Shown: positions 10,012-18,170 of the stretch, piece by piece
Layout: every line of letters starts with the position of its first letter
Numbering within the stretch: the first letter of the stretch is position 1
The notes under the pieces: generated by a model
Told to the model about the DNA's origin: nothing
Seen by the model: the letters and a program-made list of their open reading frames with translations, nothing else
The model's database searches: none
Assembly (NCBI RefSeq): GCF_028693505.1
Contig: NZ_JAQUVF010000004.1
Span: 26,775 to 90,774, forward strand
Direction: 5' to 3'
DNA from: Oscillibacter sp.
GTDB taxonomy: Bacteria; Bacillota; Clostridia; Oscillospirales; Oscillospiraceae
Length of the DNA stretch: 64,000 bases
Position numbers and translations under genes: made by a program

Positions 10012-12504
10012 ATGGAAAAAATGCAGGAAATTTGGCAGAAGAAACGAAAACGACTGGGGTTATGGATTCCTCTGGGGCTCTTTCTGGTGCTGAGTATTCT
10101 TGTACTGGGGTTGTTCTGCGCGGATTACGGGACGGTCAATGCCACCTCCGGTGAGAAGTACCGCAGCATGGATGAATATTTGTTTCCGGATTATCTGAAA
10201 ACGCCGGATGATGGGATCACACAGTATTTTGTGCCGCAGCATTCGAATCTGAAGGATATTCAAATTCGTCTGGCCTTTGCAAGCCCGGAGTTGCTGGAAG
10301 AATTTGGCGCCACCATCGCGCTGACGATCCGTGATGCACAGGGCAATGAACTGCAGCGCGTAGAGGTTCCGGATGAAGATGCTCCCAACTGGGGGTACTA
10401 TGTTCTGTCGATGGATATGTCGCTGAAAAAGGGACAAACCTACAGTTTGACCCTTCAGCAGCTACAGGCCTACTGCGAAGAAAGCACCGGTGAATTCCGG
10501 CTCTCCTACGAACCGTTTATCTATTCGGACGGGAATGCAGGGGAGATACCGGCGGAAAATCTCCGCTGCGAATGGAACGGGGTCGAACAGGACTACCAGA
10601 TGGATCTCTACTATGAATACACCTGCAGAAATGACAACTTGTTTCATTTGACTCTCTTAATTCTGGTACTGCTGGCGGTTCTGGTTTTGGCCGGTCTGTT
10701 TTCCGAGACGCGCGGCGCCAAAATTACGGCCGCACTGCTGGTTGTTCTCTCTCCGCTTCTCTGGTTCATCCTTACCGAGCTAATTACCGGAAATCTGGAT
10801 ACAATCGAACATTCCTATTGGAAAATCAATCTGGCAATCTACTATTCCGTTCTTCTGTTGGGTTATTTTCTGATCCGGAATTCGAAAATTGTACTGGCGC
10901 TGGGCTATGCGTTTTTCCCGCTGCTGGCGCTGGTGCAGTACTATGTAAATTCGTTCCGGGGGCGTCCATTCCTGATAATTGATATTGCCAGTCTGAAAAC
11001 TGCCGCCAGCGTCATGGGCAGCTATGATTTCAGTATCGGGACAGCCTCCTGTCTGATTGCCTTGGTGTGCAGCGCAGGTTTGCTCTGCGGTTCGATTCTG
11101 CTGCCAAATATCTGCGGAAAACGCTTTTGCGCTTTTGGTAGAGTGCTGTCCGCTGTCTGTATAGTTGCCGTCTGCGCCGGTCTGTGCAGTCGTAGCGTCA
11201 TGGCTCATTTCAGCTGTTTCTCTATTAATAATTGGGATCCTTCTGTCCCGTATACACACCGTGGATACCTTTGCGCATTGCTGCCACAGCTACAATATAT
11301 CCACACAGAGATCCCGGATGGTTATTCCTCGGAAGCCGTGGAGGATATAGCACAGTCTGAGGAAACGCCGTCCCCTGTAACAAACACAAAGGCTCAAAAT
11401 CTTATTCTGATCATGAATGAGAGCTGGTCAGATTTCCGGGTAATCGGGGAATTTGATCAGCAGGACACCATCATGCCAAACATTGATGCCTTAACAGAAA
11501 ATGTAATCCAAGGCCATCTTTATATGTCCGGCTTTGGTGCCTGCACAGCAAATTCCGAATATCAGGCACTGACCGGAAACTGTATGCAGCTGTTTGACAC
11601 GCCTTCGCTGGTTCCCTACCATTTTTATATACACGATCATGAAACGGGACTGGTTTCAACACTGAAATCACAGGGCTTTTCGTCGCAGGCACTGCATCCG
11701 AATAATGCCACCAACTATAATCGAAACATTGTGTATTCCCAGATGGGATTTGATGAGTTTCTGTCTATTACAGAGTGGCCCGGCAAGTGGAACAAGCCCC
11801 TCCGGGGCGTAGTGACGGATTCTGCAGCCTACGGCCTGTTAATTGAAGAATATGAGCAACAGGAAGCAGGGAAGCCGTTCTTTTCGTTTATGGTCACCAT
11901 GCAAAATCACGGCGGATACACCAACGCAGAGTTTGAATCCACCGTGGATTTGAACTTAGACCAGGAGTATCCGCAGGCGGAACAGTATTTGTCAATTCAA
12001 AAATACAGCGATACAGCATTTATGGAGCTGATTGAGTATTTTGAAAATGTGGACGAGCCCACCATGGTGGTCATGTTCGGTGACCACATGCCCTCTATCG
12101 AACAGGGTTTTTATGAGGAACTGTACGGAGCGCCGCTGAGCGAACTCTCCTTTGAAGAACTGCAGCAGCGCTACTGCACGCCCATGGTAATCTGGGCGAA
12201 CTACGACATTGATGAGGCCGCAGGCGTCGAGATGAGTGCAAATTATCTGGGCAGCTATCTGCTGGAGCAGGCCGGTCTGGAGATGACTGACTATAATCGT
12301 TTCCTGCTGGCAGCGATGGAGGAAATCCCGGTGATCAACAACCAAGCCGTGCGGGATGCAGCAGGGGAGTGGTATTCCTTTGCAGAACTCCCGGATCATC
12401 TGGCAGAGTTGCTGCAAAAATATCGCATCTTGCAATACAACAATGTCTTTGGCGCAAACGAAAAGGTTGCGGACGCGTTCTCCCTGTCAGACGGAGGAAA
12501 CTAA
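10012..12504 (+). CDS. LtaS-like sulfatase-fold membrane enzyme
   Basis: This 830-residue protein has an N-terminal membrane segment, a ~150-residue extracytoplasmic domain, several membrane segments (~210-400) and a large C-terminal sulfatase/alkaline-phosphatase-fold domain from ~465. Visible catalytic elements are LILIMNESWSDF (metal Glu-Ser region, ~464-475), the ACTANSEYQALTG segment with the presumed Thr nucleophile, and VVMFGDHMPS near 686-695. The fold is shared by lipoteichoic acid synthases and phosphoglycerol transferases, so a polyol-phosphate or phosphoethanolamine-type transfer to the surface glycan is likely. The ATG at 10012 behind gcttcggaggagaataac is preferred over the start at 9892. 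The substrate is not known. Confidence 0.85.
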   Translation: MEKMQEIWQKKRKRLGLWIPLGLFLVLSILVLGLFCADYGTVNATSGEKYRSMDEYLFPDYLKTPDDGITQYFVPQHSNLKDIQIRLAFASPELLEEFGATIALTIRDAQGNELQRVEVPDEDAPNWGYYVLSMDMSLKKGQTYSLTLQQLQAYCEESTGEFRLSYEPFIYSDGNAGEIPAENLRCEWNGVEQDYQMDLYYEYTCRNDNLFHLTLLILVLLAVLVLAGLFSETRGAKITAALLVVLSPLLWFILTELITGNLDTIEHSYWKINLAIYYSVLLLGYFLIRNSKIVLALGYAFFPLLALVQYYVNSFRGRPFLIIDIASLKTAASVMGSYDFSIGTASCLIALVCSAGLLCGSILLPNICGKRFCAFGRVLSAVCIVAVCAGLCSRSVMAHFSCFSINNWDPSVPYTHRGYLCALLPQLQYIHTEIPDGYSSEAVEDIAQSEETPSPVTNTKAQNLILIMNESWSDFRVIGEFDQQDTIMPNIDALTENVIQGHLYMSGFGACTANSEYQALTGNCMQLFDTPSLVPYHFYIHDHETGLVSTLKSQGFSSQALHPNNATNYNRNIVYSQMGFDEFLSITEWPGKWNKPLRGVVTDSAAYGLLIEEYEQQEAGKPFFSFMVTMQNHGGYTNAEFESTVDLNLDQEYPQAEQYLSIQKYSDTAFMELIEYFENVDEPTMVVMFGDHMPSIEQGFYEELYGAPLSELSFEELQQRYCTPMVIWANYDIDEAAGVEMSANYLGSYLLEQAGLEMTDYNRFLLAAMEEIPVINNQAVRDAAGEWYSFAELPDHLAELLQKYRILQYNNVFGANEKVADAFSLSDGGN

Positions 12505-12546
12505 ACAGCACTTACCCGATTGATTGGAAAAATTAAGGAGTTATTT

Positions 12547-14772
12547 ATGGAAGAACTGTCCGCAGAGAAATTAGCAGCCACGAACCGGATTCACATTGCT
12601 CCGATTTTGCTGGGCTACATCATTTACGTCATTTTTTTGTCCATGACAGATCTGCTGGCACTGCCGCTGTACTATCTGGATGCCAACCGGTTTTTGCCGG
12701 TGGCAATCGGACTTGCGGCAGCGCTGACTGTGTTGCTGGTGGTGCGGACAAGGAAATATATCAGCATTGAGACGCTTCGCCTGCAAAAATCTTGGCTTGT
12801 GTACGGTGGAATTCTTTTGGCAATTGCCTTTTTGCGCGGTCTTGCGCCGGATCTGTCCCACGATGTCAGCATGGCACGTGTATTTTGGCAGTACCCCGGT
12901 TTTGCTGATAATATCAGCTATAATGTTTTCCCCGCCGGATTCACCTTTTTCTTTCCGTTGAGCGACCGCATTTTCTATTACCCACGGCTGCTGCTGGGCT
13001 GCCGGCTCGGTATGCTGATGAATGCTTTTTTGCTGATTTTAATCTACCGGCAGGTTTGGGATCTGCTGCATCGGCTCGTAGGGAGCCGTCTTGAAGAGAT
13101 CCGCACTGCATATGCCGAAAGAGCGGTTCAACAACCGCTCATAGGGATTCTAAACTATTTAATCAGCGAAGAATTTCTGGCTTTTATGGCGGTAACGCTG
13201 TATTATTCGCTGGCAGATCTTGGCACCTATATGATTGATCTGGTTGCCATTCCGCTGTTGCTCTGGCTGGTGAAGCGGGTTCTGGACGGACGTCGTCATG
13301 ATGCCGCCGTTGCAGAGTTGATCTTTGTTGCGGTGCTCTGCGGTCTCTGCTTCGCTCTGAAGTTCACAAATGTTATTTTTGTTGCGCCCCTGCTGCTGAT
13401 TTATCTGTGGCAGAACCGCAAAGCCATTCACCCCGGCATTTTTTGTTTGTGCCTGCTGCTGGGACTGCTTCCCTCTGTGCCCTATTTGCTGTACGCCTAC
13501 ACCAGTACGGGAAATCCGGTTTTCTGGACATTTAATTCCATTTTTAAATCCCCTTACTACCCAGATACGGACTTCAAGGATACTCGCTGGGGCCCGCAAA
13601 ACTGGAAGGACTTTCTGCTCTGGCCGTTTCATCTGATTTTTAATTACAGTGAAAATGTAGCCGAAATCTCATTTCTCCCCCAAGTCTATCTGCTGTTTGG
13701 CTATGTGGGGGCAGGGTGTGCCGCGCTGCGCTACCGTAAGCACAAAGAGGAGAAACCCTTGCTGCTGGTGGCAGCGGTATTTATGATTTTCACACTCTTT
13801 TGGCTGAAAAGTACCGGGTATCCCCGCTATGCGATTCTCTGCGAAATTCTGGCTCTGCTTCTGGCAGCCGCATGGCTGATTTCCTTTCTGGAGTCCAAAA
13901 AACGTTGGAAGCGAGCCGTGGCCGTCCTGTCCCTGCTTGTCCTTTTCGCACAATGCATGGTAAACACGGGAGCGGCTGCGTTGAATCTTTATGACTGGAG
14001 TTTTCGGGAAAGGATTGTATCCACAAGTGCAATTACCAGCTATTATAGATTAAATGCTGCGGAGCTGTTCACCGATCGCGGCTTAATCGGCACGGAGGAG
14101 CAGCGGGAGCGGGTGGATGTGTTTCTCTCCACCCATATTCGTCATAGTATGATGAAGGTGCTGGACCCCGACGCGGCAATTGTGAACGGTAGCTATATCG
14201 TGAATTACTTATTGGCGCTTAAAGATGAAAAGGGCATTGATTATGTTTCTTATTATTTTGGAAAATTAAAAGAAGAAGAGGCAAATGGCGCAAGAATTTA
14301 TGATATGGCAATAGCCGGCGAATATGATTCTTTTTGCGACAGTGCCAATTCCGTCGGTGCGGAAATCATTTCCCTGGAGGAAGTAGACGGATACTTTGTA
14401 GGCAAAGATACGCCTATTTTAATAGGTTATTCCATGACAGGAAAAGAAAATACTTGTACGGATTTATCAACTCAACCAAGTTTTGAAATTCCGGCAGGAA
14501 GCGCAGCTGTTCATATTTCCGGTATCGCCTGTCTGCCCTCCTATGTACAATGGGATGCGGTTAACCCAATTGTGCAGATTTGTATATCTGCAGCTGGAGA
14601 AAGCGTTGCGTTGCTGACCCTTGAAATTCCTCAGCATGAGTATATTCAAATTGATCAACTACTTGACGTGTCCCAGTATACACAATCGGGTTCGGCAACG
14701 CTCTCTATCAGCGACGTGTCCGAACAATCAATAGCCGGTAATATATTTAATCTGGAGGTATTACCGCAATGA
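12547..14772 (+). CDS. Large polytopic membrane protein, possible GT-C glycosyltransferase
   Basis: This 741-residue protein has about a dozen hydrophobic segments in residues ~15-490 and a C-terminal ~250-residue extracytoplasmic region with a beta-rich end. After the third membrane stretch, the loop APDLSHDVSMARVFWQYPG holds acidic residues at about the position where GT-C enzymes carry their catalytic Asp, which suggests a lipid-phosphate-sugar-dependent glycosyltransferase (inference). The downstream GT2/DUF2304/EamA-like module could supply such a lipid-linked sugar. The ATG at 12547 follows ttaaggag and is better than the in-frame start at 12520. The stop overlaps the next gene as ATGA. 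I do not recognise a named family. Confidence 0.7.
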   Translation: MEELSAEKLAATNRIHIAPILLGYIIYVIFLSMTDLLALPLYYLDANRFLPVAIGLAAALTVLLVVRTRKYISIETLRLQKSWLVYGGILLAIAFLRGLAPDLSHDVSMARVFWQYPGFADNISYNVFPAGFTFFFPLSDRIFYYPRLLLGCRLGMLMNAFLLILIYRQVWDLLHRLVGSRLEEIRTAYAERAVQQPLIGILNYLISEEFLAFMAVTLYYSLADLGTYMIDLVAIPLLLWLVKRVLDGRRHDAAVAELIFVAVLCGLCFALKFTNVIFVAPLLLIYLWQNRKAIHPGIFCLCLLLGLLPSVPYLLYAYTSTGNPVFWTFNSIFKSPYYPDTDFKDTRWGPQNWKDFLLWPFHLIFNYSENVAEISFLPQVYLLFGYVGAGCAALRYRKHKEEKPLLLVAAVFMIFTLFWLKSTGYPRYAILCEILALLLAAAWLISFLESKKRWKRAVAVLSLLVLFAQCMVNTGAAALNLYDWSFRERIVSTSAITSYYRLNAAELFTDRGLIGTEEQRERVDVFLSTHIRHSMMKVLDPDAAIVNGSYIVNYLLALKDEKGIDYVSYYFGKLKEEEANGARIYDMAIAGEYDSFCDSANSVGAEIISLEEVDGYFVGKDTPILIGYSMTGKENTCTDLSTQPSFEIPAGSAAVHISGIACLPSYVQWDAVNPIVQICISAAGESVALLTLEIPQHEYIQIDQLLDVSQYTQSGSATLSISDVSEQSIAGNIFNLEVLPQ

Positions 14773-15485
14773 GAAGCCTTGTCATGATTCCGGCGTACAA
14801 CGAGGAATGCAATATCCTCAATACCATTGCCGACATTCGACGGCACGCCCCGGAAATGGATTATATTGTCATTAACGACTGCTCCACGGACCACACTGAG
14901 GAAATTCTGAAAGAGAATGGGATTCCCTATCTGAATCATCCAGTTAATTTGGGTATCGGCGGCGGCGTCCAAAGCGGCTATCGTTACGCGAAAGACAACG
15001 GGTATGACATTGCCATTCAGTTTGACGGTGACGGTCAGCACGAAGCGCAGTATTTACATACGCTGATTGCTCCCATCGAAACGGATGCCGCGGACTTTGC
15101 GATTGGATCTCGTTTCCTTGAAAATGAAGGCTTCCAGTCCTCTTTTTTGCGGCGGTTCGGAATTAATTTTTTAAGCGGAATGATTCATCTGCTGTGCGGT
15201 ATTCGAGTCAATGATGTCACCAGCGGAATGCGAGCCGTCAACCGATCGCTGATTGAAGCGTTTGCACAGGATTATGCACAGGATTATCCCGAGCCTGAGG
15301 CGATTTTGGCCGCGGGTTTGAAGGGGGCACGGATTCTGGAAATTCCGGTACAGATGCGGGAACGACAGGGCGGGACAAGCTCTATCAATGCGCTGCGCTC
15401 GGTCTATTACATGATTAAAGTAACCTTGGCGCTGTTTTTCTCTGCGATGTCAGCGCCGAGAGACAGGAGGAAGCTGCATGAGTAA
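14769..15485 (+). CDS. Family 2 glycosyltransferase, dolichyl-phosphate-mannose-synthase type
   Basis: This 238-residue GT-A enzyme likely transfers a sugar from a nucleotide donor to undecaprenyl phosphate. It begins with MIPAYNEECNIL, has the first acidic site in VINDCSTDHTEE and the metal-binding DGDGQHE at about 85-91, followed by IGSRFL and the DVTSGMRAVNR acceptor-side motif. There is no C-terminal membrane domain of the ArnC type, so it resembles the short DPM1 form. It starts inside the stop of the large membrane protein gene and overlaps the next gene by 8 bases, so the four genes 12547-16175 are tightly coupled. Confidence 0.88.
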   Translation: MRSLVMIPAYNEECNILNTIADIRRHAPEMDYIVINDCSTDHTEEILKENGIPYLNHPVNLGIGGGVQSGYRYAKDNGYDIAIQFDGDGQHEAQYLHTLIAPIETDAADFAIGSRFLENEGFQSSFLRRFGINFLSGMIHLLCGIRVNDVTSGMRAVNRSLIEAFAQDYAQDYPEPEAILAAGLKGARILEIPVQMRERQGGTSSINALRSVYYMIKVTLALFFSAMSAPRDRRKLHE

Positions 15486-15831
15486 AACATTGCAGATCGC
15501 GATGCTGCTGGCAGTACTGCTGTATTTCATCCTGCTCATCAGAATGTTGAAGAAGAAAACGCTCAACCTGAAATACACGCTGCTGTGGCTGTTTTCCGGG
15601 GTTTTGATGCTGCTGCTGGCGACATTCCCCGGTTTTCTGGATTGGTTTTCAAAGCTGGTGGGGATCTATGAACCGACCAATGCTTTGTTTGCAATCATCT
15701 TCTTCTGCGTGATCATCATTCTGATGTCGCTGACGGCGATTGTCTCAAAGTTGAACGAAAAAAATAAGCGGCTGATCCAATCTGTTGCCCTCTTGGAAAA
15801 GCGGGTTCGTGAACTGGAGGAAAGAACATGA
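15478..15831 (+). CDS. DUF2304-like small membrane protein
   Basis: This 117-residue protein has three hydrophobic segments and a short charged C-terminal helix (SKLNEKNKRLIQSVALLEKRVRELEE), the layout of the DUF2304 family. It overlaps the glycosyltransferase gene by 8 bases and the next gene by 4 (ATGA). Members of this family usually sit beside GT2 enzymes that load sugars onto undecaprenyl phosphate, so a role as membrane partner or anchor of that enzyme is plausible. The exact function is not known. Confidence 0.8.
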   Translation: MSKTLQIAMLLAVLLYFILLIRMLKKKTLNLKYTLLWLFSGVLMLLLATFPGFLDWFSKLVGIYEPTNALFAIIFFCVIIILMSLTAIVSKLNEKNKRLIQSVALLEKRVRELEERT

Positions 15832-16175
15832 AAATGACGTTGCTCTGCCTGTTAAATACGTGCCTGATGGCCACCGGACAGATGCTGTTCAAGGTCGGTT
15901 CCGGCGGCAAAGAGCTGCACGGCGTTGTGGATATTATCCGCCTGTTCTTTACCCCGGTGGTTCTGGTTGCTCTGTGCCTGTATGCCGCCACCACAGGGCT
16001 GTGGCTCTATATTCTCAGCAGAATGCCAATCAGTCATGCCTATCCCATTCAGGCGCTTGCGTTTCCGCTGGTGCTGCTGGCGTCAATGGTTTTCTTCCAC
16101 GAACAGATCTCTGTTACCAAATGGATTGGCATTGCAGTGATTGTCTGCGGTGTATTCATTGCAACGAGAGGATGA
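15828..16175 (+). CDS. EamA/SMR-like four-helix transporter, possible undecaprenyl-P-sugar flippase subunit
   Basis: This 115-residue protein consists of four hydrophobic helices with the pattern ATGQMLFKVG, WLYILSRMPISHAYPIQALAFPLVLLAS and a terminal GVFIATRG. These match the small EamA-like proteins related to ArnE/ArnF, which flip undecaprenyl-phosphate-linked amino sugars. The immediate upstream GT2 and DUF2304 genes support a role in moving a lipid-linked monosaccharide to the outer face for use by a membrane glycosyltransferase such as the 12547-14772 product. A general drug/metabolite exporter role cannot be excluded. Confidence 0.78.
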   Translation: MKMTLLCLLNTCLMATGQMLFKVGSGGKELHGVVDIIRLFFTPVVLVALCLYAATTGLWLYILSRMPISHAYPIQALAFPLVLLASMVFFHEQISVTKWIGIAVIVCGVFIATRG

Positions 16176-16181
16176 TACGTC

Positions 16182-16340
16182 ATGGAAAAACCAAAGGACT
16201 GGGAGGCCATCATCGGTCTCCGGGAACATCTGGATCAAATGCTGGAGATGGCGTGTGAATACTATTGTCAGGACACTGACATTTCTAAAAAGGACTTCAT
16301 CCAGCATGAAAATTTTGAAAATCCGGCAGGGCTGCTCTGA
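16182..16340 (+). CDS. Small hypothetical protein, possibly a decayed gene start
   Basis: A 52-residue frame begins at the ATG at 16182, six bases after the previous stop, in a stretch reading MEKPKDWEAIIGLREHLDQ. A loose gaggatgatacgtc lies in front. The product is acidic, with no membrane segment or motif that I recognise. The bases after its stop, up to 16444, hold no clear gene, so this may be the preserved beginning of a longer gene that has decayed like the deacetylase that follows. A short 8-bp hairpin (16363-16382) downstream lacks a T run. Confidence 0.4.
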   Translation: MEKPKDWEAIIGLREHLDQMLEMACEYYCQDTDISKKDFIQHENFENPAGLL

Positions 16341-16444
16341 TTGACCTTGCGTGGGATAAAGCGACCTGCCATCTGGCAGGTCAGTATGTGATCTGGCCAA
16401 TGCGTTTTTTACCATGGGCGATTATGATGTAATCTGAGGAAATT

Positions 16445-17289
16445 ATGAAAAATATATTTACAATTGATACAGAAGATTGGTTTCATGCAAATTATGAGGA
16501 CGGATTATTTTAAAATGATGCATTCGTAAAGTCAACGGTAGAGCGTAATACCGCGTTTTATCTGGAAGTACTTGCTAAAAATTACTTCACAGCAGCATCC
16601 TTTGTTCTTGGTTTTGTGGCAGAGCAGCATCCCCAGCTGGTCAGGCGCATTGCCGAAGCCGGGCATGAAATTACGAGCCATGGATATGGACACCAATTGG
16701 TATATCGGCAGACCCACGCAGAATTCCGTGAGGATCTTCGACGCAGCAAGAGGATGCTGGAGGATCTGATTGTGAAACCGGTGTGCGGCTACCGTGCGCC
16801 CTGCTGATCGATTACGGAAAACGGCTTCTGGGCGCTCTCCGTTCTGGAAGAAGAGGGCGTTTCCGTTGACAGCAGTATTTTCCCGTTTAAAAACTTCCTT
16901 TATGGGGCAGCTAGGGCGCCACGTTTTCCGTATCAGGCGGTCAAGTGTGCTCCCACGGCGCAAATGCTCATTGAGATTCCCCCTCCACCATTCATGTGCC
17001 GGGATTAAATGTTCCGTTTTCAGGCAGGTTTTATTTCCGCACAATGCTGTATGGGTTTATCAACGTGTTTACGCACCGGATCAATTCTCAGTGCAAGCCG
17101 GTTGTCTTTTATCTGCATCCTCGGAAAATTGACCCGGAACAGCCCCGGCTGAACTTGAGCCGGTGGGATGCCTTAATTCACTATTACAGAATCAGTCACT
17201 GCAGAGCGAAAAGGGAGCATCTTCTCGAAAAGTTTTCCTGTGAATCAATTGGAAGTGTATTGCAGAGTGATTTTTATTTATATATATAA
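16445..17289 (+). pseudogene. Polysaccharide deacetylase, broken by two stops and a frameshift
   Basis: The reading starts MKNIFTIDTEDWFHANYE, the signature of NodB-type polysaccharide deacetylases with the C-terminal extension seen in exopolysaccharide loci. An in-frame TAA at 16511-16513 stops it after 22 codons. The same frame then continues with AGHEITSHGYGHQLV and VCGYRAPC, a second stop TGA at 16805-16807, and SITENGFWALSVLEEEG. Near 16978-16983 an extra C in a C run shifts the frame; the rest (VPGLNVPFSG... FYLHPRKIDPEQPRL) is in frame 1 and ends at 17289. Metal-binding D and H residues are still readable. The intact ancestor would remove acetyl groups from the exported glycan. Sequencing error is unlikely to explain three lesions. 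Confidence 0.85.
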
Positions 17290-17786
17290 TGAATGGAATG
17301 ATATCTTATTTGAAACTTTTGCTTACTACCATTCCTGGCAAGTTACTCTCTACATTCCTACTATCGATGGTACCCGTCATCGAGCTACGGGGCGGGCTGC
17401 CTTATGGTATTGCGCTGGGGTTAGATTATCCGCTGGCATTGGCAGCAGCGGTACTGGGAAATATGGTGCCTGTTCCGTTTATTGTCCTGTACATTCGCCA
17501 TATTTTTGCCTGGCTGCGGAAGCGGAGTGTCTGGTGGAATGAAAAGATTACCAAGTTGGAGAAGAGGGCCCACCTGAAGGGCCGTCTCGTACATAAGTAC
17601 AGTGCCATTGGACTTTGCGTCTTGGTGGCAATCCCGTTACCCGGCACTGGTGCGTGGACCGGAGCGCTGGTAGCCGCACTCTTGGATATGCGACTAAAAA
17701 GTGCCATTCCATCTATCTTTTTAGGCGTCTGCATTGCAGCAGGGATTATGACCGTTGTGACGACGGGCATCATTCATATCTTATGA
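17289..17786 (+). CDS. Small multi-drug export protein family (COG2426-like)
   Basis: This 165-residue membrane protein has the family features VIELRGGLPYGIALG near residue 30, a central charged loop, and ATPLPGTGAW-like LVAIPLPGTGAWTGALVAALL near 115. About four hydrophobic segments are visible. The first ATG overlaps the stop of the broken deacetylase as TAATG; a second ATG at 17301 is also possible, and neither has a strong ribosome site. The family is annotated as putative small drug exporters, but the activity is poorly established. Its 3' end overlaps the end of the minus-strand DUF6076-like remnant by 17 bases. Confidence 0.8.
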   Translation: MNGMISYLKLLLTTIPGKLLSTFLLSMVPVIELRGGLPYGIALGLDYPLALAAAVLGNMVPVPFIVLYIRHIFAWLRKRSVWWNEKITKLEKRAHLKGRLVHKYSAIGLCVLVAIPLPGTGAWTGALVAALLDMRLKSAIPSIFLGVCIAAGIMTVVTTGIIHIL

Positions 17787-18020
17787 TTTCAAGCCACTTG
17801 ATGCCGCGAAGCGTTTGATATTGTGCCAATTCCCACAGGCTTAGTTCTCCGTCCACATGCCACTCCATGACAACTTCTGCAGCTGGCCTCCACGCCCGAT
17901 ACTCCGCCTCCTGACCAATTGCCAGGGCACGGCTAAAACGCATGACATAAGCTTTATTTCGCCGCTGATAGAGGGATGAGCCCTCGTCAGCGGCGATTTT
18001 TTTGTATTTTTCCTTGGTCA
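17770..18020 (-). pseudogene. C-terminal remnant of a DUF6076-like gene
   Basis: Reading the minus strand, about 83 codons from TKEKYKKIAADEG through LYQRRNKAY to the stop at 17770 closely match the C-terminal part of the intact gene at 20580-21551 (KEKYEKKIAADEG, LYQRRNKAY). The zinc-finger part and everything before it are missing. An ATG at 18150 keeps an open frame, but the residues upstream of 18020 are unrelated. This is a truncated second copy in the same orientation about 2.8 kb away. Confidence 0.85.
17959..18003 (+). terminator. Strong hairpin with T run inside the DUF6076-like remnant
   Basis: The arms TCGCCGCTGA (17959-17968) and TCAGCGGCGA (17987-17996) enclose a second stem GAGGG/CCCTC and are followed by seven T residues on the plus strand. 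It lies downstream of the small export gene and could end the polysaccharide operon transcript. The same hairpin, with one wobble pair, exists in the intact DUF6076-like gene at about 20759-20797. Confidence 0.75.
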
Positions 18021-18032
18021 ACAGCTTGCCAT

Positions 18033-18061
18033 TTGATACTCTCCGCCTTTTGTGGTATACT
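18033..18061 (+). promoter_or_regulatory. Sigma-70-type promoter for the DEAD-box helicase gene
   Basis: TTGATA (18033-18038), a 17-base spacer and TATACT (18056-18061) form a good vegetative promoter. It leaves a leader of about 100 bases before the helicase start at 18171, long enough for cold-shock-type regulation, though no specific element is recognised. Confidence 0.65.
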
Positions 18062-18170
18062 AAATCCATAAGATTGCCGCCCAGGAATATCTGGAGCTGT
18101 TTCGAGAGGGTGCGGGGGACCGCACGACGATTGCGACAAGCTGACGGCACAAGAACGGAGAATCATTTTC

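Noticed and set aside
16363..16382. 8-bp hairpin after the small frame at 16182
   Set aside because: Short stem, four-base loop and no T run; not supported as a terminator.
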